A DNA stretch of 39,044 bases from Acidobacteriota bacterium (lineage in GTDB: Bacteria; Acidobacteriota; Terriglobia; Terriglobales; Acidobacteriaceae): contig JAFDVQ010000018.1 in NCBI GenBank assembly GCA_018268915.1, forward strand, positions 138,457-177,500, read 5' to 3'. Of this stretch, positions 24,404 through 32,256 are shown in pieces. The translations under genes and the position numbers were made by a program. Under the pieces are notes generated by a model. It was not told the origin of the DNA, ran no database searches, and saw only the letters and a program-made list of their open reading frames with translations. Numbering within the stretch: position 1 is the first letter of the stretch; each line of letters opens with the position of its first letter.

Positions 24404-24993
24404 GTTGTACTCCTTTTGTGCTGGAGCAGCTCAGCCATCAGATTCCGCGCGCGGAAAAGACGCGAACGCACGCTCGACTCAGTCACTCCGAGCACCGACG
24501 CAATCTCCACGCTCGACAGCTCTTCGAACGCCGACAGCAGCATCACCTCGCGCTCTCGCGCCGGTAGCTGCTCCACGCAACTCAGCACTCGCGCATGATG
24601 CTGCAACGCTGCCGCTCGATGTTCGGCACTTAATCCTGTCGCAGGCAGCACCCGCGCCAGGTCAGCAATGTCATCTGTTTCAGGACGTGTCTTCGCTCGC
24701 CGTTTACGGTCCAGCACGATGTTCCAGACGATCCGCACCAGCCACACGCGATGGTCGCGAATCTCGCCCAGCGTCTCGCGATGCCGCAGCACGCGCAGAA
24801 ACGCCTCCTGCACGGCATCTTCCGCATCTTGCTGGTTGCGTAAAACGGAGCACGCTACACGATACAAAGTGCTCGCATACTGGTCGACGAGAGCCGCCAG
24901 TGCTGCTTCCTCCGCGTGCTGGCGCGCTTCGTCATGCACAGCGCTCTCGACGATCTCCATCCAACCTGGAACTAGTGTCTGGCTGGCGCTCAT
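24400..24993 (-). CDS. ECF-type RNA polymerase sigma factor
   Basis: A 197-residue sigma-70 family protein. Region 2 covers about 33-100 (LVDQYASTLYRVACSVLRN, DAEDAVQEAFLRVLRH, VWLVRIVWNIVLDRKRR), which binds core polymerase and the -10 element. Region 4 covers about 138-190 (LPAREREVMLLSAFEELSS, then a helix-turn-helix at VEIASVLGVTESSVRSRLFRAR), which binds the -35. There is no region 3, as expected for ECF sigma factors. Start ATG 24993 has a weak ribosome site; ATG 24960 has AGGTTGG close by and would shorten the protein by 11 residues. It is coupled to the membrane protein downstream, so an envelope signal probably controls it. Confidence 0.93.
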   Translation of the reverse strand: MSASQTLVPGWMEIVESAVHDEARQHAEEAALAALVDQYASTLYRVACSVLRNQQDAEDAVQEAFLRVLRHRETLGEIRDHRVWLVRIVWNIVLDRKRRAKTRPETDDIADLARVLPATGLSAEHRAAALQHHARVLSCVEQLPAREREVMLLSAFEELSSVEIASVLGVTESSVRSRLFRARNLMAELLQHKRSTT

Positions 24994-25129
24994 ACAGACA
25001 CCAGACGCAGCCGGACAGTGAAATGCTCATGGCCACGCAAAACGGCGGCCCGGCACACCAGACCGCCCTGGGATCACGCTCAGCATTCAACCCAGCCTCA
25101 TTCAGCTCCGGGCTCTCATTCTGCTTGAG

Positions 25130-25846
25130 TTACTTGTTCCCCGCCAACTTCTGCGCTGCAATCGATCCGGCCGCCCCATCCTTGTCCGAATCCTTCAGCT
25201 TCGCCCACAATGCCTTCGCCTGGGCCTGCTTGCCAGTCGCATCATACAGATCGGCCAGGTCCAGCTGCGCCACTCCGGCCGTCACGGTCTCCGACGGCTT
25301 CGAGATGATCTCGTTGTAGAGATCGATCGCCTGCTGGTCGCGCCCCGTCTGGTGATAGATCGAAGCCAGTGCCACCTTTGCCAGGTTCGCAAGGTTGCGG
25401 TTCCACGAATCGGCCACCTTCTTCAGATTGTCCTCAGCCGCCTTCGTCTGGCCAAGTTCCTGCTCGGTCACTCCCTGGAAATAACGCGCTTTTGATCCTT
25501 CGGTCAGCCAGCCATATTTGTCCGCAACCGCCTTGAACTGCTGATTAGCCGCCTTCGCGCGATCCGCCACCGTCGCGTACGTTCCGGACTCCTTGGGACC
25601 TCCGGGCAAAGCCAGCGGAGCCGTGTAGATATCCAATGCCTGCCCAAGAGCCTGCTCTGCTGCACTCTCCTGCATGGTCCAGAAAAGAAGAAATCCGATT
25701 CCTACAAGCAGGATCGCCCCTGCGCCGATGGCCCACCGAACCACATTCGTCCGGTGTCCGCTCAGCCAGGTGACGCTGGTCTTTGTGGCCTGGGCAAATT
25801 TGTCGCCCTTCAAAGTATTCAAGGCTTGACGTGTCTGTGTATCCAC
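25130..25846 (-). CDS. Membrane-anchored TPR protein (YfgM/BepA-partner-like)
   Basis: A 238-residue protein. A short cytoplasmic N-terminus precedes one TM at about 37-57 (VRWAIGAGAILLVGIGFLLFW). The periplasmic part is helical with TPR-like repeats at about 100-230: 'AANQQFKAVADKYGWLTEGSKARYFQ' in pieces, 'TKAAEDNLKKVADSW', 'DQQAIDLYNEI', and 'LADLYDATGKQAQAKALWAKL'. The topology is that of YfgM, which meets the SecYEG translocon and periplasmic chaperones in E. coli. That role is an analogy only. The start is GTG 25846 with a poor ribosome site. Confidence 0.78.
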   Translation of the reverse strand: MDTQTRQALNTLKGDKFAQATKTSVTWLSGHRTNVVRWAIGAGAILLVGIGFLLFWTMQESAAEQALGQALDIYTAPLALPGGPKESGTYATVADRAKAANQQFKAVADKYGWLTEGSKARYFQGVTEQELGQTKAAEDNLKKVADSWNRNLANLAKVALASIYHQTGRDQQAIDLYNEIISKPSETVTAGVAQLDLADLYDATGKQAQAKALWAKLKDSDKDGAAGSIAAQKLAGNK

Positions 25847-26008
25847 TTGTTTCTTTTGTCCTTCTTTACGATCAACTTGCAGGCGGGTGCGTACGGGCGG
25901 GGCACAGCCATTGCAACCCTACTAGTCTACCAGTGGGCTTAGAACGCAGTCCACCAAACGTGACCGGCGTCCTTGCCCCGCGAACCACCCAGAAGATAGG
26001 CTAAAGCC

Positions 26009-26398
26009 ATGTACGAAGACTTCCGCGTGACCGACCGCTGGACCGGCGAAGACCTTCACTGCCAGTGGAAGGCGAATGTTGTGGCCATCGCCACCCGTCA
26101 CGCTGACGCCGTGGACGTCCGCTTCGATGTCAGTGGTCGCCCAATGGCGATCGCCCTGCCCTGCACTGCCTGGGTAGAGCAGAAGAAGCGATCCGGCAAA
26201 GTGATCACCGACCGCATCGCCGTCCAGATCGCCGGCCGTCATCTCAAGCAGCTCATCGAGGAAGGCTACGACTCTGCCCGCGAGATGTACACCGTCTCTC
26301 TCGACGAAACCCTCGCTCATCTGGACGCCATCGTCGCCGAAGGCAAACAGTTCGGCGGCCTCCCCGTACTTCCCGTAGGCGTCGAAGCCACCGGATAA
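26009..26398 (+). CDS. Conserved-looking hypothetical protein
   Basis: A 129-residue soluble protein, no signal peptide. It starts 'MYEDFRVTDRWTGEDLHCQW' and has a beta-rich first half (VVAIATRHADAVDVRFDVSG, AIALPCTAWVEQKKR) followed by helices (GRHLKQLIEEGYDSARE, LDETLAHLDAIVAEG). I do not recognise a family. Base composition and codon use match the neighbours. It is divergent from the TPR gene (162 bases between starts). Confidence 0.62.
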   Translation: MYEDFRVTDRWTGEDLHCQWKANVVAIATRHADAVDVRFDVSGRPMAIALPCTAWVEQKKRSGKVITDRIAVQIAGRHLKQLIEEGYDSAREMYTVSLDETLAHLDAIVAEGKQFGGLPVLPVGVEATG

Positions 26399-26445
26399 TC
26401 TGGATCGGCGCTATTCCCAGTCACCTTGTACCCTCGCCCTCTCGG

Positions 26446-26464
26446 TCCCTCGTTCCCTCGTTCC
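26446..26464. repeat. Short tandem octamer TCCCTCGT (2.4 copies)
   Basis: TCCCTCGT occurs twice and is followed by TCC in a pyrimidine-rich stretch just past the ADOP stop (26470, minus strand). It resembles the CCCTAAT repeat at 3447-3464 in position and base bias. Confidence 0.5.
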
Positions 26465-26469
26465 GCGTC

Positions 26470-29229
26470 TCACTCATGCCTCAGCGCCTTCATCGGCTGC
26501 ACTCCCGCTGCTCTTCTCGCCGGAATCCACGTCGCCGCCAGCGCGACCGTGATGAGTACCACCATCCCTCCGACAATGGTGAGCGGATCATTCGGCCCTA
26601 CTCCATACAGCATCGACTTCACTAAACGTGTGCAGGCCAACGCGCCGCAAACGCCCACCCCGATTCCTGTCAGCGTCAGCCACGTGCTCTCCCGCAAAAC
26701 CATCCTGCGCACCTGCGCGGGTTGCGCTCCAAGCGCAAGCCGAATCCCAATCTCATTCATCCTCTGCGCCACCGAGTACGCCATGATCCCGTAGATCCCT
26801 ACGCACGCCAGCGCAAGTGCCAGCACGCCAAAGCCTGACGTCAGAGCCGCCAGGGCCCGCTCGATCTGCAGAGTCGCGTCGATCTGCTCCTTCTGCGTTC
26901 GCAAATCCGTGACTGGCAGATCGCGATCGATGCCTTGAACCGTATTCCTCAACATCGGCGCCAGAGCAGCGGTGCTCAGTGAGGTACGTAGCTGGTAGGT
27001 CATCCCATGCACTTCTTTCTGTTGCACATAAGGCAGAAAGAACTGCGCAGGCGGCCCCTCCCGCAGCGTGTAGTAGAAGGTATCCGCACATATTCCGACG
27101 ATTCTCGTGAGGTCAGGCTTATCGCGATCGGCGCGAAACATCCGGCCAATCGGATTCACGCCTGGAAAACGCTTCTTCGCCAACGCTGCATTGATCACCG
27201 CTACCTTAGGAGACGTCGCGGTATCTTGCGGGCCGAATCCACGCCCTGCAACGATCTTGATCTGCAACGTCGAGAAGAAATTGTTCCCCACAGTGTTGAA
27301 GTCCTCTGCGGTCCGCTTGCTCTTGTCGAGCTTCTCTCCTTCGGGCAGAAAATCCGAATTGCTCATTGAGCTCGCGATGTAAGCCGTTCCGGATGGAGTC
27401 GCATACTGCACCCCCGGTAGAGCCGCAATCCGTCTTTCCAGCTCCTCATGAAGTGCAACGTCCTTTCCTGCGGGATAGCGCGCATTCGGTGGATCAACGT
27501 CAAACAAAACGAGATGTTCCGTGTTGAATCCCACATCCTGCGAACTCAACGCAGTCAGCGTTCGCACAAAAAGCCCGGCGCCCACCACCAGCAGCGTCGA
27601 CAATGCAACCTGCAATCCCACCAGGGCCTTTCCACTTGTGCCTCGCCTTCGGCGAGTTGTTGTCTGCGACGATTCCTTCAGGCTGCTTGAAACCTCCGTC
27701 CTCGCAGCAAACCAGGCCGGCGCCAGCCCGAACAGAACCCCTGTTGAAAGAATGATCACGGACGTGCACGCGAAGACAGACCAGTCGAATGAGACCTGGA
27801 TACTGAAGTTCTCCCACGAGTTGGTCAGCAACGTTGGCAACGCGTTGCGGCACACGTAGCCCAACAGCAGGCCGCCGCAACCTCCAAGCACCGCAAGCAG
27901 CAGGCTCTCTGTCAGTAGCTGTCGTGCTACTCGCGCCCGCCCCGCTCCCAGAGCCATCCGTACGCTCATCTCGCGTTGCCGCTGGGCGCCTCGCGCCAGC
28001 AGAAGATTTGCAATGTTCGCACATGCAAGAAGCAAGACGAGTCCTGTCATCGCCAGCAGGACGTACATAGGCTTCCGGAATAGTCGATCTCCCCAACGTA
28101 GGCCGCGACTTCCCTCTACGAGTTGCAGAAGAGGAATAGTCTCGCCCTCCTTCACTGTGCAAAACGACCGCACAGTCGCCTCCAATTGCACACGCAGACC
28201 TTGCTGTGCCTCGCCCTGCGATACTCCTGGCTTTAGGCGACCGACAACGTTCACCCACCAGAAATCAGGATTGGAGAGATCCGACCCATTATCGCGGTGC
28301 AAACTCAGTAATGGCTCCAGGCTGATTGGCACAAACAGGTCCGGCGACTGCAGCACGTTCTTCGCACCGGTGAAGCGCGGCGGATTTACCCCGACAATCG
28401 TCAGCTTCGCCTGGTTCAGCGTAATAGTCTGTCCAAGTGCGGTCGATGAACGTCCGAACTCACGGCTCCACAGCGCATCGCTGATCACCACCACATTTCC
28501 CGCGCCGGGCGCGGCATCATCGGAAGGCTGAATGGCTCGTCCAATTTGCGGACGGACCTCCAATGTCTCGTAGTAGTTCCCTGTCACCTCAGCGACTGCG
28601 ACTCTGCGCGCTGTTCCACGCACAGTGGCATTCATTCCATCTTCTTTGAAGCCTGCCAGGCTTTGCATCCCTGCCGGATGCAGACTCATCTCGTGGAAAA
28701 CGGGGAACGGAAAAACGCTACTCGTCTGTCCGGTTGGCGTATTGTCGAAGTCTCCCCACATCGAATGCGCAACAACCTTGTCATCGCCTGTCCATCGCAG
28801 CAGCTTCAATTCGTCTGCGCGCGGTACCTGCAGCCTGTCGTAGAGCAACACCTTGGCAAGCGAAAATATCGCCGTATTCGCTCCTATCGCCAGCGCCAGT
28901 GACACCGCCGCGATCGCCGTAAACCCCGGACTCTTCCTCAACATCCGCGCTGCATATCGCAGATCCGACACGATCTCATCTACCCAGCGCAGTCCCATCG
29001 ATGCCCGCATTCCTTCCTTGTGCGTCAAAGCCGTGCCCAGCGCGATCCGAGCATGTCTTGCAGACTCTTGCGGCGAATGCCCCGCGCGAATCAAATCAGC
29101 CGTCACCGCCTCGAGGTGGAACTGGAGTTCCGCCTCCATCTCCTGCTCTACTCGTCTTCGCTGCGCCAATCCACGCAACCACGAACGGAGCTCTGCGGCG
29201 CTTCGACTCAACCTGCCCTGTCCGCTCAT
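26470..29229 (-). CDS. ADOP-type ABC transporter permease
   Basis: A 919-residue membrane protein with two MacB-like periplasmic domains and two FtsX permease domains. The N-terminus (1-90) is the ADOP prefix with a conserved helix (RRRVEQEMEAELQFHLE). TM1 is near 103-125 (FTAIAAVSLALAIGANTAIFSL). The first FtsX block has 'VLLACANIANLLLARGAQRQREMSVRMALGAGR', here in pieces, and the second has 'GIYGIMAYSVAQRMNEIGIR' and 'LALGAQPAQVRRMVLRES' near the C-terminus. No ATPase gene is nearby, which is normal for these orphan permeases. Start ATG 29229 overlaps the PadR stop (ATGA), so the longer start at 29286 is rejected. Likely a PadR-controlled export or envelope-tension system; substrate unknown. 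Confidence 0.93.
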   Translation of the reverse strand: MSGQGRLSRSAAELRSWLRGLAQRRRVEQEMEAELQFHLEAVTADLIRAGHSPQESARHARIALGTALTHKEGMRASMGLRWVDEIVSDLRYAARMLRKSPGFTAIAAVSLALAIGANTAIFSLAKVLLYDRLQVPRADELKLLRWTGDDKVVAHSMWGDFDNTPTGQTSSVFPFPVFHEMSLHPAGMQSLAGFKEDGMNATVRGTARRVAVAEVTGNYYETLEVRPQIGRAIQPSDDAAPGAGNVVVISDALWSREFGRSSTALGQTITLNQAKLTIVGVNPPRFTGAKNVLQSPDLFVPISLEPLLSLHRDNGSDLSNPDFWWVNVVGRLKPGVSQGEAQQGLRVQLEATVRSFCTVKEGETIPLLQLVEGSRGLRWGDRLFRKPMYVLLAMTGLVLLLACANIANLLLARGAQRQREMSVRMALGAGRARVARQLLTESLLLAVLGGCGGLLLGYVCRNALPTLLTNSWENFSIQVSFDWSVFACTSVIILSTGVLFGLAPAWFAARTEVSSSLKESSQTTTRRRRGTSGKALVGLQVALSTLLVVGAGLFVRTLTALSSQDVGFNTEHLVLFDVDPPNARYPAGKDVALHEELERRIAALPGVQYATPSGTAYIASSMSNSDFLPEGEKLDKSKRTAEDFNTVGNNFFSTLQIKIVAGRGFGPQDTATSPKVAVINAALAKKRFPGVNPIGRMFRADRDKPDLTRIVGICADTFYYTLREGPPAQFFLPYVQQKEVHGMTYQLRTSLSTAALAPMLRNTVQGIDRDLPVTDLRTQKEQIDATLQIERALAALTSGFGVLALALACVGIYGIMAYSVAQRMNEIGIRLALGAQPAQVRRMVLRESTWLTLTGIGVGVCGALACTRLVKSMLYGVGPNDPLTIVGGMVVLITVALAATWIPARRAAGVQPMKALRHE

Positions 29230-29582
29230 AAGCTCTCCGGCGTCGTGCGAAGAATGCCTGCGATAATTCCCGCCATTCGATTCCACTTCTCCGTCTCAGC
29301 TTCGAGCCTCTTGCGCCCCGCCGTTGTCAGCCGATAGTACTTCGCCCGGCGGTTATTCTCGCTGTCTCCCCATTCGCTCGCGATCGCGCCCTGGTGTTCC
29401 AGCCGGTAGAGCGCCGGATACAAAGAACCCTGCTGGATCACCAGTTCTTCGCCCGAAATCTGCTGGATCCGCAGCAGAACCCCGTAACCATGCAATGGCC
29501 CCAGCGACACGGCTTTCAAGATCAAAAGGTCCAGCGTCCCCTGCAGCAATTCCGCTTGCTTATCATCCGGCTTGGCTACCAC
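29226..29582 (-). CDS. PadR-family transcriptional regulator
   Basis: A 118-residue winged-helix repressor. The family blocks are: 'LLQGTLDLLILKAVSLGPLHGYGVLLRI' at about 12-39 (shown in parts), 'QQGSLYPALYRLEHQGAI' at about 50-67 (recognition helix and turn) and 'AKYYRLTTAGRKRLEAE' (wing and dimer helix). GTG 29582 has AAGGAG about 7 bases upstream and is used as start. The stop overlaps the ADOP ATG. In Acidobacteriota PadR regulators stand before ADOP permeases and are thought to control them. The probable operator is the palindrome over the promoter at 29601-29638. Confidence 0.95.
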   Translation of the reverse strand: MVAKPDDKQAELLQGTLDLLILKAVSLGPLHGYGVLLRIQQISGEELVIQQGSLYPALYRLEHQGAIASEWGDSENNRRAKYYRLTTAGRKRLEAETEKWNRMAGIIAGILRTTPESL

Positions 29583-29600
29583 GGCCCTCTCCTTGGCAAT

Positions 29601-29638
29601 CTAGGAAAGAGCCTAAATGGCTTCTCCTAGACCGTCAA
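29601..29638 (-). promoter_or_regulatory. PadR-ADOP promoter with overlapping palindrome
   Basis: On the minus strand TTGACG (29638-29633) and TAGGCT (29615-29610) are 17 bases apart: a good -35 and a weak -10. A palindrome with outer arms CTAGGA and TCCTAG (29601-29630) and an imperfect inner arm (GAGCC and GGCTT) covers the spacer and the -10. This is where an autorepressing PadR dimer would bind. Confidence 0.6.
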
Positions 29639-29862
29639 GGAATGCGTGACTGCCTGCAAATCTTCTCGGCGAAGACCTCTACGCTGGACCGCGATAGCGC
29701 ATCTTATGGTTTGCTGTACCGATCAGCAAAGAAAACTGTAGTCGTTTGCTGGGTTTGCGGTGTATTCTCCCTTGCTGCAGAAGGGCCCGCGTTAAACCCA
29801 TCCCCCAAACGTCGTCTTCCCCAATCAGCGTTGCAGTTCCATTTACATAAGGAGGAAAAAAT

Positions 29863-30135
29863 ATGGGTCATGGATTAATTGCCTGGATCATCATCGGGGT
29901 CATCGCAGGCTGGCTCACTGGAAAGCTCATGAAGGGTTCCGGCTTCGGATTTTTCATGGATATGATCGTCGGCCTCGTCGGCGCACTCGTCGGCGGATTC
30001 CTCTCCAGCCGCCTCGGAATGGGCGGCGTCGGCGAACACGGCCTCATCATCAGCATCGTTATCGCCGTGATCGGAGCGGTCATCCTGACCGTCCTCCTCC
30101 GCCTGATCACCGGCAATCGTCAGGCGAATCTCTGA
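29863..30135 (+). CDS. GlsB/YeaQ/YmgE family stress-response membrane protein
   Basis: A 90-residue protein with three TM segments (about 2-20, 30-50 and 60-82), linked by Gly-rich turns: 'IIIGVIAGWLTGKLMKG', 'MIVGLVGALVGGFLSS' and 'IVIAVIGAVILTVLLRL'. This is the transglycosylase-associated (PF04226) family. AAGGAGG lies about 6 bases before ATG 29863, the strongest ribosome site in the window, so high expression is likely. Members are induced under stress (GlsB in enterococci, YeaQ in E. coli). The exact job is unknown. Confidence 0.95.
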   Translation: MGHGLIAWIIIGVIAGWLTGKLMKGSGFGFFMDMIVGLVGALVGGFLSSRLGMGGVGEHGLIISIVIAVIGAVILTVLLRLITGNRQANL

Positions 30136-30151
30136 CAGAACTAAACAGCGT

Positions 30152-30186
30152 CCCGTTCATCGCGGGGCCTTTTCGCGATGAACGGG
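30152..30186. terminator. Hairpin between the convergent glsB-like and M2 peptidase genes
   Basis: CCCGTTCATCGCG pairs perfectly with CGCGATGAACGGG over 13 bp with a short loop (GGGCCTTTT). It lies between the stop of the GlsB-like gene (30135) and that of the M2 peptidase (30188). The symmetric stem could end both transcripts. The 3' T tract is poor on both strands. Confidence 0.65.
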
Positions 30187-30187
30187 A

Positions 30188-32083
30188 TCACCGGCTCTCT
30201 TTCGCGTTCTGCTCCTTCAACCACTCATAAAGCGGAGCAAAATAGTCGAGCATCGGCTGCGCATCCAGATGATCCGTCCCCGTCATCTCCTTCAGCGACC
30301 CCTGCCACGGCTTTGATTGCCCAGCCTCCAGCATCTTGGCCAACTTCTCGCCCGCCGCCTTCGACCCATAGAAGCTGCATCGGTTCAGCGGCCCCTTATA
30401 TCCACTCGCATCGCACATCGCCTTGTAGAACTGAAATTGATAGATCCGCGCCAGGAAATATCGCGCATACGGCACATTCGTCGGGACGTGATTCTTTGCG
30501 CCTGCATCGAAGTCCGCCTCCGTCCGCTCCACCGGCGGCGCAACACCTTGGTATTTCGCCCGCAGAGCCCACCAGGCTTTGTTGTAGTCTCCCGGCTTCA
30601 CCTCGCCTGAAAAAACCTGCCACCGCCATTTATCCAGCGCCAGACCAAACGGCAGAAACGCCACCTTATCCAGCGCCGTCCGCAACTGCAGCGGAATATC
30701 AGCCTCCGCCGGTGGCTCTGAATCCGCCAGCCCCAGCATTTTCAAGTAAGCCGGCGTGATCGAAAGCGCAATTGCATCGCCGATCGCCTCGTGAAATCCA
30801 TCGTTCGCCCCATTCCGAAACAGGAACGGCTGCTCGTTATACGCCCTCTGATAGAAGTTATGGCCCAGCTCATGATGGACGGTCGTGAAGTAATCCGCAT
30901 TCACCTCGATGCACATCTTCACCCGCAGATCATCGACATAGTCCACGTCCCACGCCGACGCATGGCACACCACCTCGCGATCCCGCGGATGAACGAAAAG
31001 CGAGCGTTCCCAGAACGTCGCCGGCAGCGGCGCGAATCCCAGCGACTTGAAGAAGTCCTCGCCGTAGTGCACCATATCGCGGCCCGCCGCAAGGCTAGCC
31101 GCATACCCTGCATCCGACGTCAGGTCTTCACCATCCTTGAACGCCGGCGCTGCTGCCTGATCCTTCTCCGCGATCTGTTTCTTCAGCGCAGCCTCAAGAT
31201 CGACAGGCTTGAATTGCGCCAGCTTCGGGTCTGTTGGCGCAACGATGTCGTAGATATTTCCCCACTCCTGCGCCCACATGTTTCCCAGAAGCTGCGCCGG
31301 AATCATTCCGTCCGCTCGCTCCGCCGCCTTGCCGTACTTCGCAATCAACCGGCCGCGCACATACTTGTGCAGCTCGCGATACAGCGGCTCGAGCTGCGCC
31401 CATGCATGATCCACCTCCGCCGAAAACTCCGCCGGAGTCATGTCGTATCCTGCGCGCCACAGCTCGCCCGTATCGTGATATCCCAGCTCTTTTGCGCCCA
31501 TATTCTGCAGCTCGATATACCGCGCGTACTTTGCGCGCATCGGCGCGCCCACCGCATGCCAGCCTACCCACAGCCTCGTCAGCTCTTCGGGATCGGTCGA
31601 GTGCGACATGATGTTCGAGATCGCATCGATCCCCAGGCACTTCCCGTCTTTCGCGCAATACTTGCCCTTGCCGTACATCCCCGTAAGCTGTGCCGCAAGC
31701 TGCGTCTGCTCCTCCAGCAAATCCGATTCCTTCGGCGCCGCCGGAGCATTTAATTGCAGCAGCTTCATCTCCCGCCGAAGCTCCGGCGTCAGTTTCACCT
31801 TGTCCCAATTGTGACTTTCCGCCGCCAGCTCCAGCATGCGCGCCGTGTACTGCCCATTGATAAGGGCCGTCGTCGCCTCGGTGTCTTCCGTGATGAAGTT
31901 CTTCGCCGTCCATTCGGCGCGCGAGTCCCGCGTCGATAGCTTCAGCAGCTCCGCATTCGCCTTGTCCAGGAATGCCTTCGCTCCGGCCTCCGTCGCCGGT
32001 GACTTTCCCGCGGAACCCTCCCCAAAACCCGCCGCACTTGCCGCCGCACAAAACACGATCAGAGACGCAACATATCTACGCAT
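30188..32083 (-). CDS. M2-family dipeptidyl carboxypeptidase (ACE-like)
   Basis: A 631-residue zinc peptidase of the angiotensin-converting-enzyme family, releasing C-terminal dipeptides from peptides. A signal peptide (1-18, YVASLIVFCAAASAAG) sends it to the periplasm. The zinc site is H404-E405-L-G-H408 (HHELGH) with the third ligand at E432 (HEAIGD), exactly 24 residues after the second His as in human ACE. Other conserved stretches are 'ELWRAGYDM', 'LLGNMWAQEWGNIYD' and 'FFKSLGFAPLPATFW'. Length fits bacterial single-domain forms. It is divergent from the second ADOP gene. A role in peptide nutrition is probable. Confidence 0.96.
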   Translation of the reverse strand: MRRYVASLIVFCAAASAAGFGEGSAGKSPATEAGAKAFLDKANAELLKLSTRDSRAEWTAKNFITEDTEATTALINGQYTARMLELAAESHNWDKVKLTPELRREMKLLQLNAPAAPKESDLLEEQTQLAAQLTGMYGKGKYCAKDGKCLGIDAISNIMSHSTDPEELTRLWVGWHAVGAPMRAKYARYIELQNMGAKELGYHDTGELWRAGYDMTPAEFSAEVDHAWAQLEPLYRELHKYVRGRLIAKYGKAAERADGMIPAQLLGNMWAQEWGNIYDIVAPTDPKLAQFKPVDLEAALKKQIAEKDQAAAPAFKDGEDLTSDAGYAASLAAGRDMVHYGEDFFKSLGFAPLPATFWERSLFVHPRDREVVCHASAWDVDYVDDLRVKMCIEVNADYFTTVHHELGHNFYQRAYNEQPFLFRNGANDGFHEAIGDAIALSITPAYLKMLGLADSEPPAEADIPLQLRTALDKVAFLPFGLALDKWRWQVFSGEVKPGDYNKAWWALRAKYQGVAPPVERTEADFDAGAKNHVPTNVPYARYFLARIYQFQFYKAMCDASGYKGPLNRCSFYGSKAAGEKLAKMLEAGQSKPWQGSLKEMTGTDHLDAQPMLDYFAPLYEWLKEQNAKESR

Positions 32084-32256
32084 GACCGGCAGTATAAAAG
32101 TTCGCCCCTGTCCGACGCAGTGACCAGTTCCCGCTCATCCTCTGTACCCCGCATCTCACCCCAAAAGTCCTCGGTGCGCTTCCTCCCGTGTGAGAAACTT
32201 CCCCAAAGGCGCGAATCCACGGCCCCTCACCGCATCCGCCTGTCCGCGAGGTACCC

